A stretch of DNA of 38,005 nucleotides from Wenzhouxiangella sp. GTDB taxonomy: Bacteria; Pseudomonadota; Gammaproteobacteria; Xanthomonadales; Wenzhouxiangellaceae. Shown in pieces: positions 1-8,948 of this stretch. The notes under the pieces were generated by a model, which was given only the letters and a program-made list of their open reading frames with translations, ran no database searches and was not told the DNA's origin. Each line of letters starts with the position of its first letter. Position 1 is the stretch's first letter. The DNA lies in contig SKSJ01000111.1 of the NCBI GenBank assembly GCA_007123055.1, positions 1 to 38,005 of the forward strand, given 5' to 3'. The translations under genes and the position numbers were made by a program.

Positions 1-1908
1 CTCTACGAGGGCACGATCACGGTCGAAAGCTTCGACGACAGCATCGTCGGCGTCGGCGGAGTGTACGGTGAGTTCGTGGAAAACGTCGAAGTCTTGCCGA
101 CGCCGGCCGATGTCACCTTCGAGACCGACGATCTGGTACAGACCTTCGATGGCACCGAAAAGACCGTTGGCGTGACCACGGCACCGGAAGCCGAGCTGGA
201 TGTCGAGATCGTGTTCGACCCGGCGTCACCTGTCGATGCCGGCAGCTATGCCATTACCGCCACGGTGGTTGATCCGTACTTCGAGGGTGAGGCCACCGAG
301 ACCCTGGTGATCGAGCCGGCTGAAGCACAGGTGATGCTCGATGACCTGGTCCAGGTCTACGATGGTGAACCGAAGCAGGTCACTGTTGTTACCGATCCTG
401 CTGGAATCAATGTGCTGGTCACCTACGATGGTGGCAGCATCGAACCGGTGGTAGCCGGCACCTATGCCGTTGAGGCGGTGGTGGACCAGCCAAACTACAC
501 CGGATCGGCTTCAGATTCCTTGACCATCGAGCCAGCAGACCAGGTTATCGACTTCCCGACCATCGGCGATCGTCCGGTCGACACGGAGCCGTTTGTTATT
601 TCCGCCTCGGCGACTTCCGGTTTGCCTGTTTCCTTCACCCTGGTGTCCGGTCCGGCCACTCTGGATGGCAACGAAGTCACGTTGACCGGGGAATTGGGCG
701 AAGTCGTCATTACCGCTGATCAGCCGGGGAGTGACAACTGGAATGCGGCACCAACGGAAACACAGTCTTTCAATGTGGTGGAAGGTGACGGCAATACCAT
801 CGAGGCGGTCAGTGCCACCACGATTTCCGGCGAAGCCGGCGAGCCCGTGGATGTTGCCGACCTGCCCACCGTGCGCGTCGTCGACCAGGCCGACAACCCG
901 GTTGCCGGAGTCACCGTCAGCTTCGAAGTCACCTCGAGTGGCGGAAGCATCAGCGGTGCCACGCAGGTGACCGACAGCGAAGGTCTTGCCCAGGTCGGTG
1001 AATGGGTGCTCGGCAGTGAAGCCGTTCAGACCCTGACCGCGTCGGCACCCGGCCTCGCCGGCAGCCCGGTGGAATTCACCGCCGAGGTCGATGCGGTGGT
1101 CAACCTGGATATCTCCATTACCGACAATCGGGACACCATCGAGCCGGGTGAACGCAATACCTATGTCGTTACGGTCAGTAATGCCGGGCCGAACGATGCC
1201 GAAGATGCCGAGGTCAGCGTGGTGTTGCCGCCCGAGCTGGTGACTGCCACTGCCGACTGGCAGTGCTTCGCCGGCCAGGGTGCGTCCTGCACCGGCTCGG
1301 ACAGCGGGGACATTGCCGACGATGCGGTCTCAATGGCGGCCGGATCCTCGGTGATCTACGTTCTCGAAGCCGATGTTGACGTCACTGCCACCGGCCCGAT
1401 TGCGGTCACCGCCACGGTCGAACTGGATGACGTTGTTGCCAGTGACACCACGACCACGCAGATCGTCATTACCGAAGACCCGATCTTCCAGGATCGCTTT
1501 GAAAGTGATGACGAAACGGACGGCTCAGTGTCCGCTGATGCATCTCGCATCGAGGGCCACCTGATGGTCTCGGGCAACTACCGCGGTGGACTGCCGCCGC
1601 GGGTGTTGCTCGGTGGTCGAGATCGGGGCGGCAACGACGTTTTCCGGGTTCGTTCACTGGCGTTCGATCAACTTGCTCTGGTCCGCATCGAGCTGCGCGA
1701 CACCGCAGGTCACTGGAGCCATGGTGAGTGGCTTGCCATGCAGCCGGCCGAGGAGGGCGCGCTCGCTTTCGAGTACGATGCCGAGAACGGCCTTCTGATC
1801 CTGGCAGGTGACAGCGCCGACGACATGGTGCAGTCCAGAAGCAGCGCTCCCGCTGCCCATGAACTTTTCACCGAATCGTCCGACCAGGTCGAAATCGTCA
1901 TCGAGTAA
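1..1908 (+). CDS. Large secreted/surface repeat protein, 3' part (5' end outside window): MBG-like repeats, Ig-like/Big_1 domain, DUF11 domain, IFQDRFE motif and ~130-aa C-terminal tail
   Basis: Frame 1 is open from base 1 (LYEGTITVESFDD...) to TAA at 1906-1908. Repeats such as DDLVQTFDGTEKTVGV and DDLVQVYDGEPKQVTV are MBG-like; VRVVDQADNPVAGVTVSFEVTSSGGSISG is Big_1-like; ISITDNRDTIEPGERNTYVVTVSNAGPNDAEDAEVSVVLP is DUF11-like. Confidence 0.85.
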   Translation, partial: LYEGTITVESFDDSIVGVGGVYGEFVENVEVLPTPADVTFETDDLVQTFDGTEKTVGVTTAPEAELDVEIVFDPASPVDAGSYAITATVVDPYFEGEATETLVIEPAEAQVMLDDLVQVYDGEPKQVTVVTDPAGINVLVTYDGGSIEPVVAGTYAVEAVVDQPNYTGSASDSLTIEPADQVIDFPTIGDRPVDTEPFVISASATSGLPVSFTLVSGPATLDGNEVTLTGELGEVVITADQPGSDNWNAAPTETQSFNVVEGDGNTIEAVSATTISGEAGEPVDVADLPTVRVVDQADNPVAGVTVSFEVTSSGGSISGATQVTDSEGLAQVGEWVLGSEAVQTLTASAPGLAGSPVEFTAEVDAVVNLDISITDNRDTIEPGERNTYVVTVSNAGPNDAEDAEVSVVLPPELVTATADWQCFAGQGASCTGSDSGDIADDAVSMAAGSSVIYVLEADVDVTATGPIAVTATVELDDVVASDTTTTQIVITEDPIFQDRFESDDETDGSVSADASRIEGHLMVSGNYRGGLPPRVLLGGRDRGGNDVFRVRSLAFDQLALVRIELRDTAGHWSHGEWLAMQPAEEGALAFEYDAENGLLILAGDSADDMVQSRSSAPAAHELFTESSDQVEIVIE

Positions 1909-1940
1909 CAAGCAATAGGCATGAATACATGCCACCAGGA

Positions 1941-1968
1941 AAAGCCCCGCCGCCGTGCGGGGCTTTTT
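1941..1968 (+). terminator. Rho-independent terminator after the repeat protein
   Basis: AAAGCCCCGCcgccgtGCGGGGCTTTTT: GC stem followed by T tract, 33 nt after the stop codon. Confidence 0.85.
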
Positions 1969-2142
1969 CGCAAATGGGGCGGTTACGGCGGCTATGGCGT
2001 ATGCGTTTAATCAGCTTCCCAGCTCTCGCCGTCAAGTGCCGGATGATCTTAGGGAAAATATTTCCGGTCATCACGAAGGGAGACCGATAATTGGCGAGCG
2101 TGTAGAAGACGACCATGAGTTTCCCCTAGCATTTAGAACCAA

Positions 2143-2445
2143 CTGATTACTCAGATGATTCAGCCATATGTCGGTCGGAATTTTTGCGAACCGCAGATGA
2201 ACGCGGATTAACGTAGATTCAAGGGCTTGCAGCAGGAATAACAGCTGTAATCGTCCGCGCCCCGAGACGATCGCACTAATGTGTCTCAGCTCGTGGACGC
2301 ATGAAAGCCTGGGCTGTTCTTTGAATCGCTAACCCCAGCGCCTACCGATGAACCATGAGTCGGATCGAAAATTTGCGTTTATCGGGGTTCATCCGCGGTT
2401 TCATGATTCTATTCAGAATCATGGCTGAGAAACATGAGTAATCAG
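2143..2445. repeat. ~300-bp imperfect inverted repeat / nested palindrome (MITE-like or structured RNA)
   Basis: CTGATTACTCA (2143-2153) pairs with TGAGTAATCAG (2435-2445); TCAGCCAT (2160-2167) with ATGGCTGA (2421-2428); AACCGCAGATGAAC... with the complement of ...GTTCATCCGCGGTT (2388-2400); nested inner arms continue to a central loop near 2269-2282. Confidence 0.75.
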
Positions 2446-2592
2446 GTAAGGTTTTACCTGGTCGCTTGCTTGGGAAGAAAGTTTCGACACTGTTCGTCGG
2501 GGGTGCAACCCCGAGCTACAAGGGAAGAATTGAGTGCCAAGGGGCGGATTCTCGAGGGTTCAATTGAAGGCTTGGCTGCATTCCTTGACATG

Positions 2593-2622
2593 AAAAAGGC
2601 CCCGACTTCGCGGGGCCTTTTT
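2593..2622 (-). terminator. Bidirectional-looking intrinsic terminator downstream of rne
   Basis: AAAAAGGCCCCGacttCGCGGGGCCTTTTT: perfect GC stem with A/T tracts on both sides, just past the rne stop codon. Confidence 0.85.
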
Positions 2623-2645
2623 GAGTTTGGAGCAGGGCGGCGGGG

Positions 2646-5444
2646 TCAGTCCTTCTTGTCGCCGTCCTTGTTCAGGCGGTAGATGCCGCCGCCTTCGGGT
2701 ACGGCCTGAGGCCGATCCTTTGGCTTGTCCTCGGATTTCGGCTTGTCCTGGCCGCCTGATTTTTCCTTGTTCTTGTCCTGTGTTCCGGGCGCCTTCTCGG
2801 CAGGCTTGCTTTCGCCCGAGTCCCGGGATGTCTTCTGCTTTTCCTTGCCGTCGCCGGAAGTTGTCGGCTGCTCAGGCTTGCGCTCCTTGCCGCTTTCCGG
2901 CTTTGCTTCGGCCTGAGCTGGCTTCTGTTCCGGGGGCTTTTCCTGCTTTTGGTCCGATTGCTTCTCCGGTTTGGGCTGCTTACCTGCACCTGAGCGGGAG
3001 TCGGATGGGCTTTCCGACGGCCTGGAGTGCGGGGCGGCGTTGGAACGCTGTGAGCCCTTGGGAGATTCCTGGCGATCCGGCTTTTGCTCACTCTTGCCTT
3101 CAGTCTGGCCAGTGGCAGCGGAGTCAGACTTCGCAGCGGGAGCGCTTTCGCCTTGCTTTTGCGGTTGCTGCCCGGAAGGCCTTTCCTGTCCGCGTGCGGA
3201 TTCACTTCCGGACCTCTGCTCGGACTTCTGCTCAGTCTTTTGGCCCGGTTTGGCATCTGCCTTGTCCTGCTGGCCAGGGCGATCGGCTGACTTGTCCTGC
3301 TTCGGTTGACGGCCGGACGGCTGATCGGACTGATCCCGCGCGGCTGGGCTGGACTGTTCGCCGCCGGTGCCCGCCGGCTTGCCGGAATCCGACTGCTGAT
3401 CACCGCTTGCGTGATTCTGCTGACCGTTCTGCTGACTGTCTTGCTGACGACCACCGCGTGAGCGTCGCTTCTTGCCGCCGCGACGCCGACGCTTTTTCTT
3501 CTTGGGTTGATCCGGTTGGCCGTTATCCTGCTGATTTGGCTTGCCGCCACGGTCGTCGTTCGCTTGTGCCGCTTTCTTCTTGCCGGTCTTTTTCTTGCGT
3601 GACGGCGGCTTGCGGTCATTGCCGCCCGACTTGTCCTTGTCCTGTTGCTTGCCGTGAGGCGGACGGCGATGCTGTCCGCTCACGGCCTTGCCGGAGCGCT
3701 TGCGTTCGTGCTTCTTGCCCTTGGTTCGCGGCTTTTTCCTGTCGGAGTCCTCCGATCCGCCGAATAGCTTGCGCAGGGCGGTCATGAGGCGTGCCATGAA
3801 GCCCTCGGGTTCGCGGCTGGGTGCCGGCGAGCTGGGACGCACGCCGCTGACCGCGGCCGGGGGCGGCGGAGGCGGGGGAGCAGCCTGGCCCTGTACTTCT
3901 CCGGCGGCCGTTTCCAGCTCTTCACCCTTGGCCAGCGCGTAGCTGGGCTCATCGACCGATTCGCTGGTGCGCAGGCGCTGGATCTCGAAGCGCGGTGTCT
4001 CGAGGTAGCGGTTGGCAACGATGGTGATCGGTACCTTGTTGCGTTGCTCGAGCTCGGCCATGGCATCGCGTTTTTCATTGAGCAGGAAGTTGCCGACCTC
4101 GATCGGGGTCTGGACGATGACCCGTGAGGTGTGCTCCTTCATCGACTCTTCCTCGGCCAGGCGAATGATGGACAGGGCCAGGGATTCGATCGAACGGATG
4201 GCGCCGTATCCGTCGCAGCGCGGGCAGGTGATGTAGCTGGACTCGCCCAAAGAAGGCCGGAGGCGCTGGCGGGACATTTCCAGGAGGCCGAAACGCGAGA
4301 TGCGGCCGATCTGCACCCGCGCCTTGTCCATGCGCATCGCCTCGCGCAGGCGATTCTCGACCTGGCGCTGGGCGTCCTTGCTCATCATGTCGATGAAATC
4401 GATCACGATCAGCCCGCCGAGATCGCGGATCCTCAGCTGGCGGGAAATCTCGTCGGCTGCTTCCAGGTTGGTGTGCAGGGCCGTTTCTTCGATATCCGCA
4501 CCCTTGGTGGCGCGTGCGGAGTTGATGTCGATCGACAGCAGGGCCTCGGTGTGATCGATCACGACCGCGCCGCCGGAGGGCAGGCGTACCTCGCGGGCGA
4601 AAGCCGATTCGATCTGGCTTTCGATCTGGAAGCGCGAAAACAGCGGCGTGGGGTCGCGGTAGGCCTTGAGCTTGCGCAGGTTGTGCGGCATGACCTGCTG
4701 CATGAACTCGCGCGCGTCCTCGAAGACCTTGTCGTCGTCGATCAGGATCTCGCCAATCTCCTCGCGCAGGTAGTCGCGCAGCGCACGGATGATGAGGTTG
4801 CTTTCCTGATATATGAGGAACGGCGCGGCCTTGGACTTGGCCGCCTCCTGGATGGCGCTCCACAGCTGCAGCAGGTAGTCGAGGTCCCACTGCAGTTCCT
4901 CGCTGTCGCGCCCGACGCCGGCCGTGCGCACGATCGCGCCCATGCCGTCGGGAATGCGGATATCGTTGAGCGTGTCGAGCAACGCCTTGCGTTCTTCACG
5001 CGTGATCTGGCGGGAGACGCCGCCGGCGCGCGGATTGTTCGGCATCAGCACCAGGTAGCGTCCTGCCAGGCTGACGAAGGTGGTCAGCGCCGCACCCTTG
5101 GTGCCGCGTTCTTCCTTCTCGACCTGAACGATGACTTCCTGGCCGCCGGACACGGCGTCCTTGATTTCGACCCGCTCACCGGCTTCGAGCTGCTTGATCG
5201 CCTTGTCGCTGAAGTACTCGCGACTGATTTCCTTCATCGACAGGAAACCGTGGCGTTCGGAACCGAATTCCACGAAGCAGGCGTCCAGGCTGGGTTCGAC
5301 GCGGGTGATGCGTCCCTTGTAAATATTGGCTTTCTTCTGTTCCTGGGCCGGGACCTCGATGTCCAGGTCCAGCAGGGTCTGGCCATCGGCGATGGCCACG
5401 CGCAACTCTTCTGGCTGAGTTGCGTTGATCAGCATGCGTTTCAT
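2646..5444 (-). CDS. rne: Ribonuclease E
   Basis: [30 protein letters not shown]...[25 protein letters not shown]1 domain, RNase E/G catalytic domain ([20 protein letters not shown]), CPRCDGYG Zn-link, and long K/Q/P-rich C-terminal half. Start chosen at the conserved MKRMLIN (5444) rather than the ORF start at 5543. Confidence 0.97.
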   Translation of the reverse strand: MKRMLINATQPEELRVAIADGQTLLDLDIEVPAQEQKKANIYKGRITRVEPSLDACFVEFGSERHGFLSMKEISREYFSDKAIKQLEAGERVEIKDAVSGGQEVIVQVEKEERGTKGAALTTFVSLAGRYLVLMPNNPRAGGVSRQITREERKALLDTLNDIRIPDGMGAIVRTAGVGRDSEELQWDLDYLLQLWSAIQEAAKSKAAPFLIYQESNLIIRALRDYLREEIGEILIDDDKVFEDAREFMQQVMPHNLRKLKAYRDPTPLFSRFQIESQIESAFAREVRLPSGGAVVIDHTEALLSIDINSARATKGADIEETALHTNLEAADEISRQLRIRDLGGLIVIDFIDMMSKDAQRQVENRLREAMRMDKARVQIGRISRFGLLEMSRQRLRPSLGESSYITCPRCDGYGAIRSIESLALSIIRLAEEESMKEHTSRVIVQTPIEVGNFLLNEKRDAMAELEQRNKVPITIVANRYLETPRFEIQRLRTSESVDEPSYALAKGEELETAAGEVQGQAAPPPPPPPAAVSGVRPSSPAPSREPEGFMARLMTALRKLFGGSEDSDRKKPRTKGKKHERKRSGKAVSGQHRRPPHGKQQDKDKSGGNDRKPPSRKKKTGKKKAAQANDDRGGKPNQQDNGQPDQPKKKKRRRRGGKKRRSRGGRQQDSQQNGQQNHASGDQQSDSGKPAGTGGEQSSPAARDQSDQPSGRQPKQDKSADRPGQQDKADAKPGQKTEQKSEQRSGSESARGQERPSGQQPQKQGESAPAAKSDSAATGQTEGKSEQKPDRQESPKGSQRSNAAPHSRPSESPSDSRSGAGKQPKPEKQSDQKQEKPPEQKPAQAEAKPESGKERKPEQPTTSGDGKEKQKTSRDSGESKPAEKAPGTQDKNKEKSGGQDKPKSEDKPKDRPQAVPEGGGIYRLNKDGDKKD

Positions 5445-5609
5445 TGGTTTTGATTCCTCCGGCGCCCGGATGGCGAGAGTCGCCGGGGGAGACGGTGCCG
5501 GACATTGGCCGCGATTCCCCAGCCAAGGGGAACGGGGTAGCATAAGCCAGTCATCAGGCAGCTAAAGGGCTGCTGTCACGGCGGCCGGGTGTAGCCGCCG
5601 AATTGCCAA

Positions 5610-5891
5610 CTCGCGTCGCGGTCCGATCGGATCCGCGAGGCCAACTCGACTGGCGTCCGCGCAATCGCGCGGACTTTCAATATCTGGCACTGATCCCGGT
5701 GGCGAGACGCACTCGGCCAATCCGAAAAGCGCATGATTTTCATCAGGTGGCCTGGCAAATTCGGTGTAATTTGCCGGCCAACCCATAATTGACTTCATGA
5801 ACCGACTGCCAGTGCAGGGCGGTCATGCGTTAAGTTCTGTCCGCCTTCGGCGGACGCCCGGTGCGCAGATTCTGACGAACCGTCACCGGGC
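5610..5891 (-). promoter_or_regulatory. Putative structured rne 5' leader (multiple hairpins)
   Basis: Perfect or near-perfect stems at 5655-5674 (GTCCGCGC-aatc-GCGCGGAC), 5749-5779 (GGCCtGGCAAATT-cggtgt-AATTTGCCGGCC), 5839-5855 (GTCCGCC-ttc-GGCGGAC) and 5856-5891 (GCCCGGTG...CACCGGGC), in the ~640-bp gap between divergent rne and rluC. Confidence 0.5.
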
Positions 5892-6084
5892 ACAGTACCT
5901 TGTCGCCGTTGAGTCGGGCGTATCCGGTCGGCGCGCGCTGTTCGAACCACGGGGCCGCAAGTCCCGGACTCGCCCATACTTAACTTGATTATCTTATCAT
6001 TGCGATGGTTTTGATGATAGTCTGAGATGATGCGGCCGGTTGCCCGACCAGGCCGCGGCGAACCCGATTTCACGCGTATATCCC

Positions 6085-7011
6085 ATGAATCAAGCCCCCG
6101 AGCGTTCGGCCGTGCGCCATGTCACTGTCAGTGCCGACCAGTCCGGTCAGCGGCTGGACAATTTCCTCATCAGTCAGCTCGATGCCGTGCCACGCAGCCT
6201 GGTCTACCGCCTGGTGAGGACAGGGCAGGTCAGGGTCAACGGCGGCCGCGCCAAACCGATGAAGAAGCTCAAGACGGGCGACGAGGTCCGCATACCCCCG
6301 GTGGGGACCCGACCGCGGGGTAAGGCGCAGGTGCCTTCCGACCTTGTACAGGAGATTCGCGGGCGGGTCATCTATCACGATGGCGATATCCTGTTGGTCG
6401 ACAAGCCCGCCGGACTGGCCCTGCACGCTGGCAGCGGGCTGAGTTTTGGCCTGGTGGACGTGTTGGCCGAACTGCATGAAGGACTCAAGCCCGTTCACCG
6501 GCTCGATCGTCCGACCAGCGGCCTGGTCGTGTTCGCCTGCAACCGGCAGGCTTCGGTGGAACTGCAGCGGGCCTTCTCGGACCGCAAGGTCGATAAACGC
6601 TACCTTGCGTTGCTGGCAGGCGCGCTGCCAGAGGACCGGGTGCGTATCGACGAGCCTCTGAAGAAAATCCGCGACGGCAGTGGCCAGCACCGCGTGATCG
6701 TGGCCGAAGATGGCCAGCCGGCGCAGACCTCGTTCCAGTGCCTGGAGCGGCTGGCCGGTTACAGTTACGTCGAAGCCCGCATCGAAACCGGGCGCACTCA
6801 CCAGATCAGGGCCCATGCCGCGCACATCGGTCACCCACTGGCCGGCGACGACCGGTACAATCCGGGTCCGGTGCCGGCGGGTCTGAAGCGTTTGTTCCTG
6901 CACGCGCACTTCCTGAAATTGCCGTGGCCGGAAGAGCGGGTGTTCAATGCGCCGCTTCCCGACGAGCTCGGCGATGTCATCGAGCGCTTGCGCCAAGTGC
7001 AGGAGAACTGA
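6085..7011 (+). CDS. rluC: Ribosomal large subunit pseudouridine synthase C (RluA family)
   Basis: S4-like N-terminus (QRLDNFLISQLDAVPRSLVYRLVRTGQVRVNGGR) and catalytic KPVHRLDRPTSGLVVFA; divergent from rne, as in many gammaproteobacteria. Confidence 0.93.
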   Translation: MNQAPERSAVRHVTVSADQSGQRLDNFLISQLDAVPRSLVYRLVRTGQVRVNGGRAKPMKKLKTGDEVRIPPVGTRPRGKAQVPSDLVQEIRGRVIYHDGDILLVDKPAGLALHAGSGLSFGLVDVLAELHEGLKPVHRLDRPTSGLVVFACNRQASVELQRAFSDRKVDKRYLALLAGALPEDRVRIDEPLKKIRDGSGQHRVIVAEDGQPAQTSFQCLERLAGYSYVEARIETGRTHQIRAHAAHIGHPLAGDDRYNPGPVPAGLKRLFLHAHFLKLPWPEERVFNAPLPDELGDVIERLRQVQEN

Positions 7012-7018
7012 AGCGTCC

Positions 7019-8263
7019 ATGTACCAGCCACTGACCATTTTCGTTGGCCTGCGCTACCTTCGGGCCAAGCGGCGCAACCACTTCATTTCCTTCATCTCGC
7101 TGATTTCCATGGCCGGCATTGCCCTCGGGGTGATGACGCTGATCACGGTGCTGAGCGTGATGAACGGTTTCGAGCGCGAGTTGCGCGAGCGCATTCTCGG
7201 CATGATCTCGCATGCCACGATCCAGGGCTATGAGGGCGAGTTCGCCGACTGGCAGGGTGTGCTCGACGAGGCCAACGCCCATCCGGAAGTGCTGGGTGCC
7301 GCACCCTACGTGGAACAGGAAACCATGCTGCGGGGGCGCCGCACGGCCGGGGCGCTGGTGCGCGGCATCGATCCGGCACTCGAACCCAGCGTCTCGGAAG
7401 TGCATGAGTTGATGCGCATCGGCAATATCGAGGATCTCCAGCCCGGTGAGTGGCGCGTGCTGCTCGGGTCCGGCCTTGCCAGTCGCCTCGGCGTCGGCCC
7501 CGGCGATCCGGTCACCATCTTCGCACCCGAGATTCGCGCGACGCCGGCCGGCGTGGTGCCGCAGGTGCGACGGTTCACTGTCGCCGGTATCTTCGAGGCC
7601 GGCGTACACGAGTACGACACAGCCTTGGCCGTCATCCACTACCAGGACGGTCAGCGACTGTTCCGGCTGGGCGATAACATCGGCGGTGTACGCCTCAAGC
7701 TTGATGACATGATGCGTGCGCGCTGGGTTGCCCTGGAGTTATCCGACCGGCTGCCGGGCATCTATCAGGTGCGCGACTGGACCCAGCAGCATGCCAACTT
7801 CTTCCGCGCGGTGCAGACCGAAAAGACGGTGATGTTCATCATCCTGTCGCTGATCATCGCCGTGGCTGCTTTCAATATCATCTCCACGCTGGTGATGGTG
7901 GTCACCGACAAGCAGGGCGACATCGCCATCCTCAAGACCATGGGCATGGGGCCCAGACGGATCATGGGCATCTTCATGGTCCAGGGCTCGCTGATCGGCA
8001 TCATCGGGACGCTGACAGGTATCGTGCTGGGCATCATCCTGGCGCTCAACGTCGAGTCGGTGGTGGCCAGCATCGAGGCCATGCTCAGCGTCGAGTTCCT
8101 GTCGGCCGAGATCTACTACATCAGCGACCTGCCGTCGGAGCTGCGCATGAGCGACGTGGTTCGTTTCGGTGCGCTGGCGCTGGTGCTGTCGTTCCTTTCG
8201 ACCATATACCCGGCCTGGCGCGCCTCGCGCACCGAGCCGGTGGAGGCACTGCGCCATGAGTGA
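7019..8263 (+). CDS. Lipoprotein-releasing ABC transporter permease (LolC/LolE/LolF family)
   Basis: MYQPLTIFVGLRYLRAKRRNHFISFISLISMAGIALGVMTLITVLSVMNGFERELRERILGM is characteristic of LolC/E; followed by a LolD ATPase. Confidence 0.93.
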   Translation: MYQPLTIFVGLRYLRAKRRNHFISFISLISMAGIALGVMTLITVLSVMNGFERELRERILGMISHATIQGYEGEFADWQGVLDEANAHPEVLGAAPYVEQETMLRGRRTAGALVRGIDPALEPSVSEVHELMRIGNIEDLQPGEWRVLLGSGLASRLGVGPGDPVTIFAPEIRATPAGVVPQVRRFTVAGIFEAGVHEYDTALAVIHYQDGQRLFRLGDNIGGVRLKLDDMMRARWVALELSDRLPGIYQVRDWTQQHANFFRAVQTEKTVMFIILSLIIAVAAFNIISTLVMVVTDKQGDIAILKTMGMGPRRIMGIFMVQGSLIGIIGTLTGIVLGIILALNVESVVASIEAMLSVEFLSAEIYYISDLPSELRMSDVVRFGALALVLSFLSTIYPAWRASRTEPVEALRHE

Positions 8264-8939
8264 TGCCGTGATCCAGGCCCGGGGGGTGACCCGTGTCTAC
8301 CGCCAGGGCGATAGCGAACTGCACGTATTGCGCGGTATCGATCTGGATATCGCGCCGGGCGAGCGCGTTGCCATCCTGGGAGCTTCGGGCGTCGGCAAGA
8401 GTACCTTGCTCCACCTGCTCGGCGGGCTGGACAAGCCGACCGAAGGCAAGGTCTTCGTTGCCGGCGCCGATATGGTTGCCGGCGACGAGCGGTCGCGCGC
8501 CCGCATTCGCAATCGTCACCTCGGCTTCGTCTACCAGTTTCACCACTTGCTGCCGGAATTTTCGGCACTGGAGAACGTCGCCATGCCGCTGCTGATCGGT
8601 GGCGTATCTGCCACGAAGGCAGCGGAAGCGGCCAGCGACCTGCTCGGTCGGGTCGGGCTGGCCGAAAGACTGCATCACAAGCCGGGTGAGCTTTCCGGCG
8701 GTGAGCGTCAGCGTGCGGCCGTGGCGCGGGCGTTGATCAACCGGCCGGCCTGCATCCTGGGCGATGAGCCGACCGGCAACCTCGACGAGCGCAACGCGGC
8801 CCAGGTCTATGACCTGATGCTTGAGCTCAACCGCGAGTTCCGTACCAGCGTGGTGCTGGTCACCCACGACCCCCAGTTGGCCAGCCGAATGGATCGGCGC
8901 CTGGAGATGACCGGGGGGCTGCTCCAACCCATCGACTAG
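8256..8939 (+). CDS. lolD: Lipoprotein-releasing system ATP-binding protein LolD
   Basis: Walker A GASGVGKST, LSGGERQRAAVARALINRP signature, DEPTGNLD; overlaps the permease stop codon by 8 nt. Confidence 0.93.
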   Translation: MSDAVIQARGVTRVYRQGDSELHVLRGIDLDIAPGERVAILGASGVGKSTLLHLLGGLDKPTEGKVFVAGADMVAGDERSRARIRNRHLGFVYQFHHLLPEFSALENVAMPLLIGGVSATKAAEAASDLLGRVGLAERLHHKPGELSGGERQRAAVARALINRPACILGDEPTGNLDERNAAQVYDLMLELNREFRTSVVLVTHDPQLASRMDRRLEMTGGLLQPID

Positions 8940-8948
8940 GCGGCGGCG

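Noticed and set aside
1955-2146. 63-aa ORF in the gap after the repeat protein
   Set aside because: Short, starts near the terminator hairpin, no recognisable motifs.
2143-2445. CRISPR array interpretation of the repeated GATGAAC motifs
   Set aside because: Units are inverted and nested, not regularly spaced direct repeats; no cas genes in the window.
2434-2682. 82-aa ORF spanning the edge of the palindrome and the rne terminator
   Set aside because: Crosses an intrinsic terminator and overlaps the rne 3' end; no homology signature or plausible RBS.
2621-3787. 388-aa + strand ORF opposite the rne C-terminal half
   Set aside because: Antisense to low-complexity rne coding sequence; Arg/Ser/Cys/Pro-rich translation without recognisable motifs.
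4131-5453. 440-aa + strand ORF opposite the rne catalytic domain
   Set aside because: Mirror-frame artefact of a strongly conserved gene; no recognisable family.
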